Source: Salibacterium salarium (GTDB lineage: Bacteria > Bacillota > Bacilli > Bacillales > Marinococcaceae). Taken from it: a stretch of DNA of 64,000 nucleotides. A program made the position numbers and the translations under genes. The stretch is from assembly GCF_030813635.1 (NCBI RefSeq), contig NZ_JAUSUM010000001.1:496001-560000 (forward strand), in the 5' to 3' direction. The notes beneath the pieces were generated by a model. It was given only the letters and a program-made list of their open reading frames with translations. It was not told the DNA's origin and did no database searches. This document shows positions 53,118 to 62,355 of this stretch, piece after piece (the stretch's first letter is position 1; each line of letters opens with the position of its first letter).

Positions 53118-53756
53118 TTATTCTTTTATTTTTGAAACAGTCATCCCATCCCCTATGGGCATGAGCAGAGATTCTAATTGAGGATGATTCGCTACCGTTT
53201 TATTAAATTTTCTCATTAATTCTGTGTAACCTTTAGGTTTAACCTCAGGATCTATTAAACTACCTCCCGCAAGCACATTGTCAGTAACGATTATGGCACC
53301 CGGTTCTGCTAGTTTAACGCAATATTCTAAGTAGTTTTCATAATTTTGCTTGTCAGCATCGATAAAGAAAAAATCAAATCGTTTTTTATCCTTCACCAAC
53401 GTTTCAAGGTTTTGCAAAGCTTCACCAGTCATGTAAGATACTTGATTTCCAAATCCAGCTTTTGTTAAATGGCTATGGGCTAACTGGGCGTAGTTCTCTT
53501 CTAGCTCCAAGGAGGTTAATGTGCCTTTTGCACCGAATCCCCTAGCTAGGCAAATTCCACTATATCCTCCAAGAGCCCCGATTTCTAAGATATTTTTAGC
53601 TCCTGAAATGGTTATGAGCATGGTGAGAAGTTTTCCAGACGAGGGGGACACAGATATGGAGGGCATCCCGTTTTCTTTTATGGCAGAAATGACCTCCTCC
53701 AAAAGAGCATCTTGGCTGTTGAACACGGAATCGATATAACTATTCACTTTTTTCAT
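53118..53756 (-). CDS. SAM-dependent O-methyltransferase (COMT family)
   Basis: A 212-residue class I methyltransferase: SAM-binding motif ILEIGALGGYSGICLARG (about 56-73), and FFIDADKQNYENYLEYC with metal-binding Asp near 133, then IIVTDNVL (about 155-162). Such enzymes methylate catechol-like hydroxyls with a divalent metal; the substrate is unknown. It lies 68 bp downstream of the quinone-oxidoreductase gene on the same strand. Confidence 0.9.
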   Translation of the reverse strand: MKKVNSYIDSVFNSQDALLEEVISAIKENGMPSISVSPSSGKLLTMLITISGAKNILEIGALGGYSGICLARGFGAKGTLTSLELEENYAQLAHSHLTKAGFGNQVSYMTGEALQNLETLVKDKKRFDFFFIDADKQNYENYLEYCVKLAEPGAIIVTDNVLAGGSLIDPEVKPKGYTELMRKFNKTVANHPQLESLLMPIGDGMTVSKIKE

Positions 53757-53824
53757 TACATTCCCAATCCCTTCTTCTTATTGAAAGAATGACCAATCGT
53801 CAGTCTTCACTCCCGATCTAAATG

Positions 53825-54814
53825 CTATAGAGTGAATCCAATCTTCCCTAACTGAGCAGCCTCAGCCATTCGTTGGAAACCTTTTTCGTAATCTTTTAGC
53901 GGAAAGGTTTGATCCATAATAGGTTTGATATTATGTTTTTTAATAAAATCAAGCATGGCTTGAAGTTCTTCTTGACTCCCCATCGTTGAACCAAGCAAAT
54001 TGAATTGACCGTAGAAAAATTTACGTATATTAAGTTGAACCTGATCATCTGTAGAAGAACCAAATGTAACCATCGTACCGCCGCGACGCAATTGATCAAG
54101 GGACTCATTAAAGGTGGTTGCACCTATGGATTCAATCACGACATCCATTTTTTCACCATGGAGGGCATCAGCCCAATCTTCGTGGCTGTCGATCGCAGCA
54201 TCGGCTCCAAGTTCCAACGCTTTGTTTCGTTTTTCCTCAGAACGGGACGTTACATAAACGGTTGCTCCTATCGCCTTGGCGAATTGCAGTAGGAACGTTG
54301 CGACTCCGCCTCCGATACCGGGAATGAGTATTTTCATATTAGGTTCGATGCGGGCTCTTGTGAACAATACGCGATAAGCTGTGAGGGCGGGCAGTGCTAG
54401 TACACCGGATTCTTCCCACGTCAGATGGGCCGGTTTTGGTTCCACATTTTCTGCAGCAATGACAATGTTCTCGGCAAACGTGCCATCATCAGGAAAACCA
54501 AGAATTTCAAAACCATTCGGCGGAGCATCACTATTTTTCTGCCAGCCAAGCCCTGGGTTAACAATGACTTCATCACCTACAGAAACAGTATTTACATCAG
54601 CACCAATGGCTTCCACTACTCCTGCGCCATCAGAACCTACAATAAAAGGGGGATCCGTCGGCTGATGCCGTTTCAACACCGATAAATCCCGGTGGTTTAA
54701 TCCCGCTGCTTTGATGCGAACCCGAACTTCTCCGGATTGCGGAGTCGCTGGTTCTACATCACGATAGGAAAGCCCATCCATCCCTTCTTTATTTTCATGT
54801 GTCAATGCTTTCAT
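53825..54814 (-). CDS. zinc-independent MDR oxidoreductase (quinone oxidoreductase/YogA-like)
   Basis: A 329-residue medium-chain reductase: GROES-like domain with GLNHRDLSV (about 39-47) and VGSDGAGVVEAIG, then a Rossmann fold with IPGIGGGVATFLLQFA near 162. The zinc-ligand cysteines and His-Glu pair are missing, so it is an NADPH-dependent quinone or enoyl reductase. Start ATG 54814 (MKALTHENK) has GGAG eight bases upstream; a 14-codon extension lacks a site. The methyltransferase gene follows. Confidence 0.87.
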   Translation of the reverse strand: MKALTHENKEGMDGLSYRDVEPATPQSGEVRVRIKAAGLNHRDLSVLKRHQPTDPPFIVGSDGAGVVEAIGADVNTVSVGDEVIVNPGLGWQKNSDAPPNGFEILGFPDDGTFAENIVIAAENVEPKPAHLTWEESGVLALPALTAYRVLFTRARIEPNMKILIPGIGGGVATFLLQFAKAIGATVYVTSRSEEKRNKALELGADAAIDSHEDWADALHGEKMDVVIESIGATTFNESLDQLRRGGTMVTFGSSTDDQVQLNIRKFFYGQFNLLGSTMGSQEELQAMLDFIKKHNIKPIMDQTFPLKDYEKGFQRMAEAAQLGKIGFTL

Positions 54815-55014
54815 TTGAATCACTCCACTCGGCTTTCTTTTACTCCATCTTATCACAAAAGAATTCAGAAGGGGGAAGCGTGTCTCATACCATTAGCTAG
54901 AGACAGGTGTATAAAAAATAGAGATGGAGCCATTTTTTGTGAATGAAAAACATATAATGTTCCCAGCACGTTTTAAGGTGTTTTATATTTTTTATATTTG
55001 TATTGATTTTTATT

Positions 55015-55030
55015 TTGTAAGCCTTTACAA
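55015..55030. promoter_or_regulatory. inverted repeat upstream of the MFS transporter gene
   Basis: TTGTAA-gcct-TTACAA. It resembles a cre box (13 of 14 positions over 55016-55029) but has CC instead of the central CG, so a different regulator is possible. The rest of the 54815-55133 gap is very AT-rich with repeated AAATAAA and no other feature. Confidence 0.45.
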
Positions 55031-55133
55031 TAAAATAAATACAAAATAAACAAAAGTAAATAAAAATAAAATAATGTGATGAAAGAAGGAAAGCAAATAT
55101 TTCTAAATACTTTATGGAAAGGGTGAAAAACGG

Positions 55134-56441
55134 ATGAAAAAAGTAGAAAAGGGAAGTTTAGCTGCTACATTATCTGTATCTATGTCGAATTATTTAGAAG
55201 CGGGTTCTATTGTAGCCGGTGCTGCCGGTTTAACTTTATGGGTGGAGTATCTTGGATTGACTGACACAACTGTTGGACTTCTAGGTGCACTAAGCGCTAA
55301 TGGATTTGGGGCTGCCGTTGGGGCACTAATTAGTGGATTTCTTGTTGATCGGTATGGCCGAAAATTTATTTACAAATATAATCTACTCGTTTATATGTTG
55401 GGAATATTACTTATTGTGTTTTCCTTTAGCTTTCCAATGCTGTTAATTGGTTATGTTATTACTGGTGTTTCAGTTGGAGCCGGTATTCCTCCTTCTTGGA
55501 CATATATTGCCGAAGAAGCTCCGGAAAAGGAACGGGCTGCTCGTGTAGGATGGGGACAATTTGCCTGGTCGATGGGGCCGGCTGTCGTATTATTGCTCTC
55601 TGTTGCATTAGCTCCTTTAGGCTTGTTAGGTAGTAGAATTATTTTTTTCCAGCTATTTTTAATCGCTTTCTTTACTTGGTTGTTCCAACGTAAAATTGAT
55701 GAGTCATCCATTTGGGAAGAGCAAAAGAAACAAGAAAAAACTACCAATCAAGGTGGAATCTTTAATAAAGAGAATTTGAAAGAGTTGTTTACAAATAAGG
55801 CTAATCTGCATGCTATTACGTTGCTTGTAGGTGTTTATGCCTTTTGGAATATGGTTGCAGGTGTTATGGGTTATTTTATGCCTTACATTTATGAAACCGT
55901 TGGTAATCTCTCGTCTGCTCATGCCAATCTTTTGCAAGCGTTTTTATGGGTTTTGACCGTTATTTCAACCTATTTTGTTTTCATCAAGTTTGGAGACAGA
56001 GTGAATCGCAAACTGATTTTTTGTGTTAGTGCGGTGATGGGAATCGTCGCATGGGTGATTTTATCATTTGGTGGAATGGGAACAGTGGAACTGCTGGCTT
56101 TTGTTATATTGTGGGGGCTGGCTGCTGGTTTCGGTGCACAGGCCTTTTACGGTCTTTGGTCGGCAGAGTTGTTCCATACGAAATATCGTGCAGCGGCACA
56201 AGGATTTCTTTTTTGTACGGCACGAGTATTAGTTGGTTTAATTTCTCTTATTATTCCGGCTATGATTACAACATTAGGGTTTCAAACAGCAGGAGCTGTC
56301 ATGATTGGTTTCCTTGTGATTCACATGGCGGTAGGCTTGACACTTGCTCCGGAGACACGTGGAAAGTCCCTTGAAGAGATTCAAGACGAACGATATGGTA
56401 CGCCTGAAACGACAAACACGGAACAGAAAGCAACAAGGTAG
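55134..56441 (+). CDS. MFS sugar-porter-family transporter
   Basis: A 435-residue permease with twelve membrane helices and sugar-porter signatures: DRYGRK after helix 2 (about 79-84), PPSWTYIAEEAPEKERAARV between helices 4 and 5, and APETRGKSLEEIQ at the end (about 411-423). It is like the inositol/sugar porters IolF and CsbX of B. subtilis. The substrate is unknown; a candidate operator lies 104 bp upstream. A perfect terminator follows. Confidence 0.88.
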   Translation: MKKVEKGSLAATLSVSMSNYLEAGSIVAGAAGLTLWVEYLGLTDTTVGLLGALSANGFGAAVGALISGFLVDRYGRKFIYKYNLLVYMLGILLIVFSFSFPMLLIGYVITGVSVGAGIPPSWTYIAEEAPEKERAARVGWGQFAWSMGPAVVLLLSVALAPLGLLGSRIIFFQLFLIAFFTWLFQRKIDESSIWEEQKKQEKTTNQGGIFNKENLKELFTNKANLHAITLLVGVYAFWNMVAGVMGYFMPYIYETVGNLSSAHANLLQAFLWVLTVISTYFVFIKFGDRVNRKLIFCVSAVMGIVAWVILSFGGMGTVELLAFVILWGLAAGFGAQAFYGLWSAELFHTKYRAAAQGFLFCTARVLVGLISLIIPAMITTLGFQTAGAVMIGFLVIHMAVGLTLAPETRGKSLEEIQDERYGTPETTNTEQKATR

Positions 56442-56524
56442 CCAAATATCAAAGGATCGTATCCATTCCTTTGTTCTGATTTTTAAAGTGAGTTAGAGTC
56501 TGGGACAAAACAATACCAAAGACA

Positions 56525-56564
56525 AAAAATCCGAACGATTCCTTAATGAATCGTTCGGATTTTT
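56525..56564 (+). terminator. terminator of the MFS gene
   Basis: A perfect 17-bp stem AAAAATCCGAACGATTC / GAATCGTTCGGATTTTT with a 6-base loop. Confidence 0.9.
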
Positions 56565-56671
56565 GTGAAAGAAATTCTTTAACGTTGTAAATTCGCATTT
56601 TCGGGACTGTACTCCTAAATTGGTTATATGGTAAAATTAAACAGTACTATTTGAATGGGAGGGTAGTATTC

Positions 56672-56860
56672 ATGAGTGAACAAAAGGATACAAAAAAATT
56701 TAAAATGGGATTTCATATCTTTATAACTCTATTTGCATTAGGGATTATTATATCTTCAATCTCAGGATACGGAGAGATGGAGAGAGCAACAATGTATCTA
56801 ATATTAGGTGTACTTATTGGTGGTAGTAGTTTATTCCAGTTTTTCAAAACTGTCAGGTAG
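56672..56860 (+). CDS. small membrane protein, unknown
   Basis: A 62-residue protein with a charged head (MSEQKDTKKFKMG) and two hydrophobic helices (about 14-31 and 39-57). GGGAGGG is placed about ten bases before the ATG at 56672. No family is recognised. Confidence 0.6.
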   Translation: MSEQKDTKKFKMGFHIFITLFALGIIISSISGYGEMERATMYLILGVLIGGSSLFQFFKTVR

Positions 56861-57010
56861 CAATACCTTGAAGCGATAAATTATTTTGGCAATATATTTG
56901 TATAAAAAGTTTGAAGAAATAGTAAAAGTACAATAATGCAATAAAATGCTTAAACTAACGCAGCAGAAGAGTGGAAGAAGGGTTGGCTTGACTTAAAAGG
57001 GGATGGTAAA

Positions 57011-57738
57011 TTGAATTGGAAGTATCTTATACTTATAAATTTTTTGTTTATCGCAATATTAACTGGATGCAGTAAGGATGAACCTACTAATTCTGTCACA
57101 GATAAAACCTTTCCTACCAAAGAAGAAGCCATAAACAACTTCCTTAATGAAAATCCTAGAAGCGATGTGGAAACATTGAAACGACCGACGATGACGAAAT
57201 AATTGTTGTACGCTCAGGAAATCACCAGTACAGTGTATATGAAATGAATCATGCAAACGAAGGTTTCTTGGTTGTGAAACCTACAGCTACGTTGTCCCTT
57301 CATAATACAATTGCAGGTTATGGTGAATTTACAACAACCAAAGGGGATGATTACACTTTTCTAGTTGTAAAGAAAGGTAAAATAGATGAACTTGATTATG
57401 GTACGAGAAGCAAATATGCAACTCTACCTATTTATTTAGGGGATGCAGTGGTAGCTTTAAACAAAGGTCATATTATAGAAAACGATGATTCTATACTTTC
57501 TGAGAATGCCATTCAATCAAAAGAGACGATAGCAGAACAAAATGTGCCTACATCAACTAATATAATATCTCTTGTTTCTAAACCGTTTTTTTCGTCATAT
57601 AAAGTATTATTCGTCCCATATTTTACGCTGCTTGGGATCATTTATATCAACCACGATTTTTCCATCTTTCATTTCAAGTTTAGGATACCCCTGTTTTTGC
57701 TTCTTCATTATCTCTTGTTGTTTTGCGTTAATCTTTAG
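57011..57738 (+). pseudogene. frameshifted lipoprotein gene
   Basis: TTG at 57011 opens a lipoprotein (lipobox ILTGC, Cys20; then TNSVTDKTFPTKEEAINNFL) that stops at 57202. From about 57185 a second frame continues coherently (DDDEIIVVRSGNHQYSVYEM, GEFTTTKGDDYTFLVVKKGK, YATLPIYLGDAVVALNKGHI). The last third, after about 57600, is only the antisense of the minus-strand gene 57607-57819, so the true 3' end appears lost as well. A single-base shift near 57178-57188 explains the break. Confidence 0.65.
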
Positions 57739-57819
57739 TAACTCTTCCATTCGTTCTTCTCTTTCTATTTCAGTCATGTTTTCATATTTTTCATCTAACT
57801 TTTTATCGTTTTCATTCAT
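57607..57819 (-). CDS. hypothetical small charged protein
   Basis: A 70-residue, highly charged helical protein (KKLDEKYENMTEIEREERME, then LLKINAKQQEIMKKQKQG) ending in a short beta-like motif (PKLEMKDGKIVVDINDPKQR). GGGGG is 8 bases before the ATG at 57819. No family is recognised. It is convergent with the broken lipoprotein gene and overlaps its tail. Confidence 0.6.
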   Translation of the reverse strand: MNENDKKLDEKYENMTEIEREERMEELLKINAKQQEIMKKQKQGYPKLEMKDGKIVVDINDPKQRKIWDE

Positions 57820-58014
57820 GCAGAATGCCCCCTTACCCACATTTTAGTATTATTGTTGTGTTATTGAATCATTGTGTAATTTGTCGTGCGCTTATTATAG
57901 CAAAGTTAAAGAGGGTTGAACGATTACATTTTTATTTATCCTTGTTCACCAAGCCCCTTTTGACTGTTAACAGACTTTTGATACAGCCCCTTCTTATACT
58001 GCTTTATTTGCTTT

Positions 58015-58896
58015 CTATACATGTTGTTTGAATCCATATACGGCCCCTAATAAATTTGCATTTTGGCGGAATTGGCACGCGGTAATCTTTGGTGTCATTT
58101 TAGCAATATGGACCGAGGAGATAATGTTATCTATTTTTTCATTGATTTTGTCAATCAAATCTTCGCGTGCGCTTATACCGCCGCCAATAAGAATGATGTC
58201 AGGATCATAGATATACTGCAAATTATAAATCCCTACCGCTAATAAGTGATAAAATTCTTCTATTGTCTCGATGCATGCTTCATCACCGGCGTCGGCCCAT
58301 TCAAAAACTTTTTCTCCTGTGAGACTGTTTTTATCTATGCCTTTTTTTTCGGCTGTTTTTTGTACTAAGGCTTGGGTTGAAGCAAGACTGCTCCACACTC
58401 CGTGATTACCAATATCCCCACTGTTCAACAACATATAACCGAACTCACCGCCGTGCAAGTTAGTTCCTTTATGTAATTGTCCGTTTTTAATAATGGCACC
58501 GCCGATACCGGTACCGATAACAACAGCGAGCACATCTTGTTTTCCTTTGGCAGCCCCATTCCAGACTTCAGCGTAGCCGGCACAATTCGCGTCATTTTCC
58601 ATGTATACCGGCATTTTCGTTTTTTCAGAGACAAGCTGTTTGATATTAGGTCCGTGAAGATAGGGGAGGGCGCTTGTTCCATAGATAATGCCTTCATCAG
58701 AAACAGCACCCGGAGCACTGATAGCAATCCCTTCGCAATCGTCGTTAGCTATAGCGATGTCAGAAATGATAGTTAGCATTTCTTCTAAACTTTTTGGTGT
58801 TTTTATTTTATCATGATTAACAATCGTAGAATCCTCTTTAATAATTCCATTTTTTATAAAGGAACCACCGACATCAAATGCGATATATTTTTTCAT
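58015..58896 (-). CDS. ROK-family sugar kinase (BglK-like)
   Basis: A 293-residue ROK protein: ATP-binding AFDVGGSFIKNG (about 5-16), catalytic Asp in MENDANCAGYAE (about 99-110) and VIGTGIGGAI (about 126-135). The sequence resembles beta-glucoside kinase BglK. The usual ROK zinc motif (GHxxxx...CxCGxxGC) is replaced by GGEFGYMLLNSGD without cysteines, as in BglK-type kinases. No helix-turn-helix is present, so it is a kinase and not a repressor. Substrate is unknown; no PTS or glycosidase is adjacent. Confidence 0.87.
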   Translation of the reverse strand: MKKYIAFDVGGSFIKNGIIKEDSTIVNHDKIKTPKSLEEMLTIISDIAIANDDCEGIAISAPGAVSDEGIIYGTSALPYLHGPNIKQLVSEKTKMPVYMENDANCAGYAEVWNGAAKGKQDVLAVVIGTGIGGAIIKNGQLHKGTNLHGGEFGYMLLNSGDIGNHGVWSSLASTQALVQKTAEKKGIDKNSLTGEKVFEWADAGDEACIETIEEFYHLLAVGIYNLQYIYDPDIILIGGGISAREDLIDKINEKIDNIISSVHIAKMTPKITACQFRQNANLLGAVYGFKQHV

Positions 58897-59076
58897 TCTT
58901 CCACCCCTATTTCACGTTTGACTCCATCTTATCGAGTTTTTCCCTGATTGTCATGCAAAGTGTTAACACAATAAACATTCAGCTCCTAGTCGATAATACG
59001 AAGCGAGAAATAGAACGCTGTTTGCGCTTTTCTTGTTCGAGTGGTGCCCCAATTTCTTTATAAGGTAAATTTTTTG

Positions 59077-59349
59077 TTATTGAACAACTCGTTTCTCCTT
59101 GTTCAAATGTTCGCGGAACGTTTCATAATGACGATTGGCTTGTCCGTTATGCCAGCCTTTTTTGTATCCTGTCATAAATGCAATATCTGCAGCCAAATCT
59201 TCGACATCATGAGACGCATCAATAACATCGTGTAGTAAAGAAACATCGACGTCGTGCTTTTTTAACACTTCAGCTAAAGCGTGAAATTTACGGGCGTATG
59301 TTTCCCTTTTTTCCTCAAATAAAATGTGTTGATAAATCGGGTATTTCAT
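59077..59349 (-). CDS. hypothetical small cytosolic protein
   Basis: A 90-residue protein rich in His and charged residues (YARKFHALAEVLKKHDVDVS, TGYKKGWHNGQANRHYETFR), predicted helical. GGGAGG precedes the ATG at 59349. No family is recognised. Confidence 0.65.
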   Translation of the reverse strand: MKYPIYQHILFEEKRETYARKFHALAEVLKKHDVDVSLLHDVIDASHDVEDLAADIAFMTGYKKGWHNGQANRHYETFREHLNKEKRVVQ

Positions 59350-59504
59350 TATAGCCTCCCTGATGTTCCGTAATCTTTGAATCTAGTGTTGCCGCTTGTA
59401 TAGGATATATACTTGTTAATGAAGGTTTACTTTTTTCATAATGTAGCGAAGGGAGGGTAGAATATTGTATGATAAAGGAAAGAATAAATAATTGGAGTTA
59501 AGTG

Positions 59505-60410
59505 ATGAAGAAAAAAGTTTATGTACATATTGGTTTTCATAAGACAGCCACTTCTTTTTTGCAAAGATGTATTTACCCGAAGATGAAAAGTGTTCGCTAT
59601 ATTAAATATGGCGCTCTGAAAAAGCAACTGTATAATCTTCGTTTGAAAACACTCGAAGACGAAGAGATTCAACAAATCCGTGAAAAAATTCTAACATTCT
59701 ACAAGAAAAAGCCGATTCTGATATCGTACGAAGGATTGTCTGGAAGTCCTTTTTCCCAAAAGCGATCTAAATCAAATATTAAAGTCCTAGAGGATATACG
59801 TCGAGTATTCCCGGAGGAAGAGTTTGATGTCCATATTATCGTCGGTATCAGGGAACAGGTGAATTTGCTCACTTCCCTGTATGTTCAATACGTGCACCAG
59901 GGTGGTGTAAAAAAAGCAGAAGAACACCTGGCTAACTTAGAAGAACAAGGTATTCTTGATCATTATCACTATGATCATTACCTGCACAAAGTAGAAGAAT
60001 TATTCGGAAAGAATCACTATTATTTAATTATCTATGAGTTGTTTAAACAACAGACAGAACAGCAATTGTTTAATTTATTAAGCTTTATGGGAGAAAATAA
60101 AATTCCAGAGTATGAGAATGAACAAGTGAATAGAAGCTATGGAACCATGCAGATGATGATTGGGAGAAGAGTAAACTATCTGTTTAAAACACGTTTACAT
60201 CCCAAAGGTCTTATACCGGTAAACCCCTCTCCGATAAAAGGGAAATTTTCTCCTAGGAAAGTTTTACAAAGTAAATGGAGCTTTAAGGTTCACTATAAGC
60301 GTTACCATTTACCGAAGGAACTCTCGAACTATTTAAAAGCGCAATATATAGAAAGTAACCGGAATTTGCAGGAAGAATATAATGTAGACTTACCGGATAT
60401 TTATTTTTAG
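59505..60410 (+). CDS. sulfotransferase-family protein
   Basis: A 301-residue protein whose N-terminus, VYVHIGFHKTATSFLQR (5-21), is the PAPS 5'-phosphosulfate-binding loop of bacterial sulfotransferases, with His12-Lys13-Thr14 as key residues. IIVGIREQVNLLTSLYVQYV (about 109-128) fits the 3'-phosphate-binding region (Arg then Ser). The acceptor may be a glycan or lipid. The next gene, 23 bp downstream, encodes a PAP phosphatase, which removes the by-product of PAPS-dependent sulfation and supports this call. Start ATG 59505, after TTGGAG. Confidence 0.8.
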   Translation: MKKKVYVHIGFHKTATSFLQRCIYPKMKSVRYIKYGALKKQLYNLRLKTLEDEEIQQIREKILTFYKKKPILISYEGLSGSPFSQKRSKSNIKVLEDIRRVFPEEEFDVHIIVGIREQVNLLTSLYVQYVHQGGVKKAEEHLANLEEQGILDHYHYDHYLHKVEELFGKNHYYLIIYELFKQQTEQQLFNLLSFMGENKIPEYENEQVNRSYGTMQMMIGRRVNYLFKTRLHPKGLIPVNPSPIKGKFSPRKVLQSKWSFKVHYKRYHLPKELSNYLKAQYIESNRNLQEEYNVDLPDIYF

Positions 60411-60433
60411 AGACAAGAATAGGGGTATATACC

Positions 60434-61228
60434 ATGTTAAAAGTAATTGAGGCGGCGCTGGATGCCGGAAAAAAAATCATGGAGATTTATGAAAAAGATT
60501 TTGATGTAGAGTACAAAGAAGATGAGTCACCGCTTACGATTGCGGATCAAACGGCGAATGAAGTTATTACAAATGCTCTGCATAAAGCATTTCCGGATAC
60601 TCCTGTGTTAAGTGAAGAAGGAAATCAGTGGTCGTATAAAGAAAGGTCATCGTGGGACGAATTTTTTCTCGTTGATCCACTTGATGGCACAAAAGAGTTT
60701 ATCAAGAAAAATGGAGAGTTCACAGTAAATATTGCGCTTGTAAGTCATGGTGCACCATGTTTCGGTGTGATTTATGCGCCGGCATTGGATATTTTGTACA
60801 TCGGAGATACGGCACTCGGAGCTGTGAAAGTGGAACAAGCTCTTCATTTTGAAGGTATTTCGGATGACAAAGGTTGGTTTAAGCAAGGAGTATCCTTGCC
60901 TAATGTTACATCAGATAATGATACAGCGAATATTGTAGCAAGCCGATCCCATATGTCAGAGGAAACGAAAGCTTTTATTCAACAAATAGAGAAAGAATAC
61001 AAAACAGTGCAAACCTTATCGACAGGAAGTTCTTTGAAACTATGTTTGGTTGCCGAAGGGGCAGCAGATTATTATCCCCGCTATGCCCCAACAATGGAAT
61101 GGGATACAGGCGCCGGTCAAGCCATTGTCGAGGCATCTGGTGGAACAGTGACAGTTGCAGATTCAGATGAATTTTTATCGTATAATAAAGAAAATCTAAA
61201 AAATCCTTGGTTTCTAGCAAAACGGTAA
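60434..61228 (+). CDS. cysQ: 3'(2'),5'-bisphosphate nucleotidase
   Basis: A 264-residue lithium-sensitive-phosphatase-fold enzyme: metal ligands Glu61/62 (LSEEGN), Asp81 and Asp84 (DPLDGTKEFI), and the CysQ-specific SRSHMSEET and GSSLKLCLVAEGAADYYPR with TMEWDTGAGQAI. It hydrolyses 3'-phosphoadenosine 5'-phosphate (PAP) to AMP. The immediate upstream sulfotransferase would generate PAP. An inositol monophosphatase role is less likely given the CysQ-type motifs. Confidence 0.92.
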   Translation: MLKVIEAALDAGKKIMEIYEKDFDVEYKEDESPLTIADQTANEVITNALHKAFPDTPVLSEEGNQWSYKERSSWDEFFLVDPLDGTKEFIKKNGEFTVNIALVSHGAPCFGVIYAPALDILYIGDTALGAVKVEQALHFEGISDDKGWFKQGVSLPNVTSDNDTANIVASRSHMSEETKAFIQQIEKEYKTVQTLSTGSSLKLCLVAEGAADYYPRYAPTMEWDTGAGQAIVEASGGTVTVADSDEFLSYNKENLKNPWFLAKR

Positions 61229-61257
61229 ACGTATAAAAATACAAAGGAGCTGTTTTC

Positions 61258-62247
61258 ATGGAAGAAACATTGAACTGGGGCATTATAGGTGGAGCACGAA
61301 TAGCACAAGAGGAATTCTTGCCTGCGCTACATAAGTCAGAAAAAGGCGAAATGAGAGCGATAGCTAGTAAAACCCGAAGTGCTGACGAATATCAGGATAT
61401 CCCTATCTTTTATTCGTCTTATGAAGAACTGTTGGAAGACCGTTCGATTGATGTAGTTTATATCGCTCTCCCGAATGCTTTGCATGCTGAATGGGCGTTA
61501 AAAGCTATGGAAAAAGGAAAACATGTGCTTCTTGAAAAACCAGCCGGAGTCTCTGTTCAGGAAGTTACCGACATGAAAAAAGCAGCGGAGAAAAATCAAG
61601 TAGTAGTGATGGAAGCATTTATGCATCAGTTTCACAAACAGCATGATGTGGTGAAAAAGCTTCTACAAACTAATAAATTAGGTGAATGGAAATACTTCAA
61701 AGCACAGTTTTCTTTTCAACTAACGAACCAAAAGAATATTCGGTTGAACAAGCAATTAGGCGGCGGGGCTTTGTATGACGTTGGTTGTTACGGAATCCAT
61801 ACAATGAATCAATTGTTAGAATGGAAACCAGAAAAAGTGACAACCCGGGGCAAACTCCATGATGAAGTGGATGTTCTTTCCACCTCCCTTTTTGAAGATG
61901 AGAAAGGAAGGTTTGCTGAGATTGTGGCTAGTTTTGACCTGCCGCCGGTCAATCAGTATGAAATTATTTGCGAAAAAGGCTCTATTTTACTAGAACATGC
62001 TTACAGACCAGATGCATCAGCTAATGGCTGTGGAAAAATTACTGTTAAGAATCAAGGCGGAACCATCATTTCTGCTGCAGATATTAAAGATGATGCGTAT
62101 GTGAATGAAATAGAACACATTCAAGCGTCTATTCGAGATAATAGATCTCTGAAATATACGATGGCCGACTCGGAAGATGTGAATCTACTTGTGGAACGTG
62201 CGTATCAGTCCTTAAGGGAACAACAAACGGTGAATATTTCGTTTTAG
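61258..62247 (+). CDS. Gfo/Idh/MocA-family oxidoreductase
   Basis: A 329-residue oxidoreductase: WGIIGGARIAQEEF (about 6-19), EKPAG near 95, AFMHQFHKQHDVVKKL (about 120-135) and LGGGALYDVGCYGIH with the catalytic lysine-tyrosine region. Related members oxidise sugars or inositols or reduce imines with NAD(P). It lies 29 bp after cysQ and probably shares its transcript. Substrate unknown. Confidence 0.86.
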   Translation: MEETLNWGIIGGARIAQEEFLPALHKSEKGEMRAIASKTRSADEYQDIPIFYSSYEELLEDRSIDVVYIALPNALHAEWALKAMEKGKHVLLEKPAGVSVQEVTDMKKAAEKNQVVVMEAFMHQFHKQHDVVKKLLQTNKLGEWKYFKAQFSFQLTNQKNIRLNKQLGGGALYDVGCYGIHTMNQLLEWKPEKVTTRGKLHDEVDVLSTSLFEDEKGRFAEIVASFDLPPVNQYEIICEKGSILLEHAYRPDASANGCGKITVKNQGGTIISAADIKDDAYVNEIEHIQASIRDNRSLKYTMADSEDVNLLVERAYQSLREQQTVNISF

Positions 62248-62262
62248 ATACGTGACACTTAT

Positions 62263-62308
62263 GGGGGACGCAGCCGTACTTTTTTCGGCTGCAGTCCCCC
62301 GATTTTTT
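62263..62308 (+). terminator. terminator after the MocA-family gene
   Basis: GGGGGACGCAGCCG pairs with CGGCTGCAGTCCCCC with one bulge, followed by GATTTTTT. It ends the sulfotransferase-cysQ-oxidoreductase unit. Confidence 0.88.
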
Positions 62309-62355
62309 ATATCGGTATTCAAATAGAAAAGAGTAGGAAAAGGAGCTGGTTTGCC

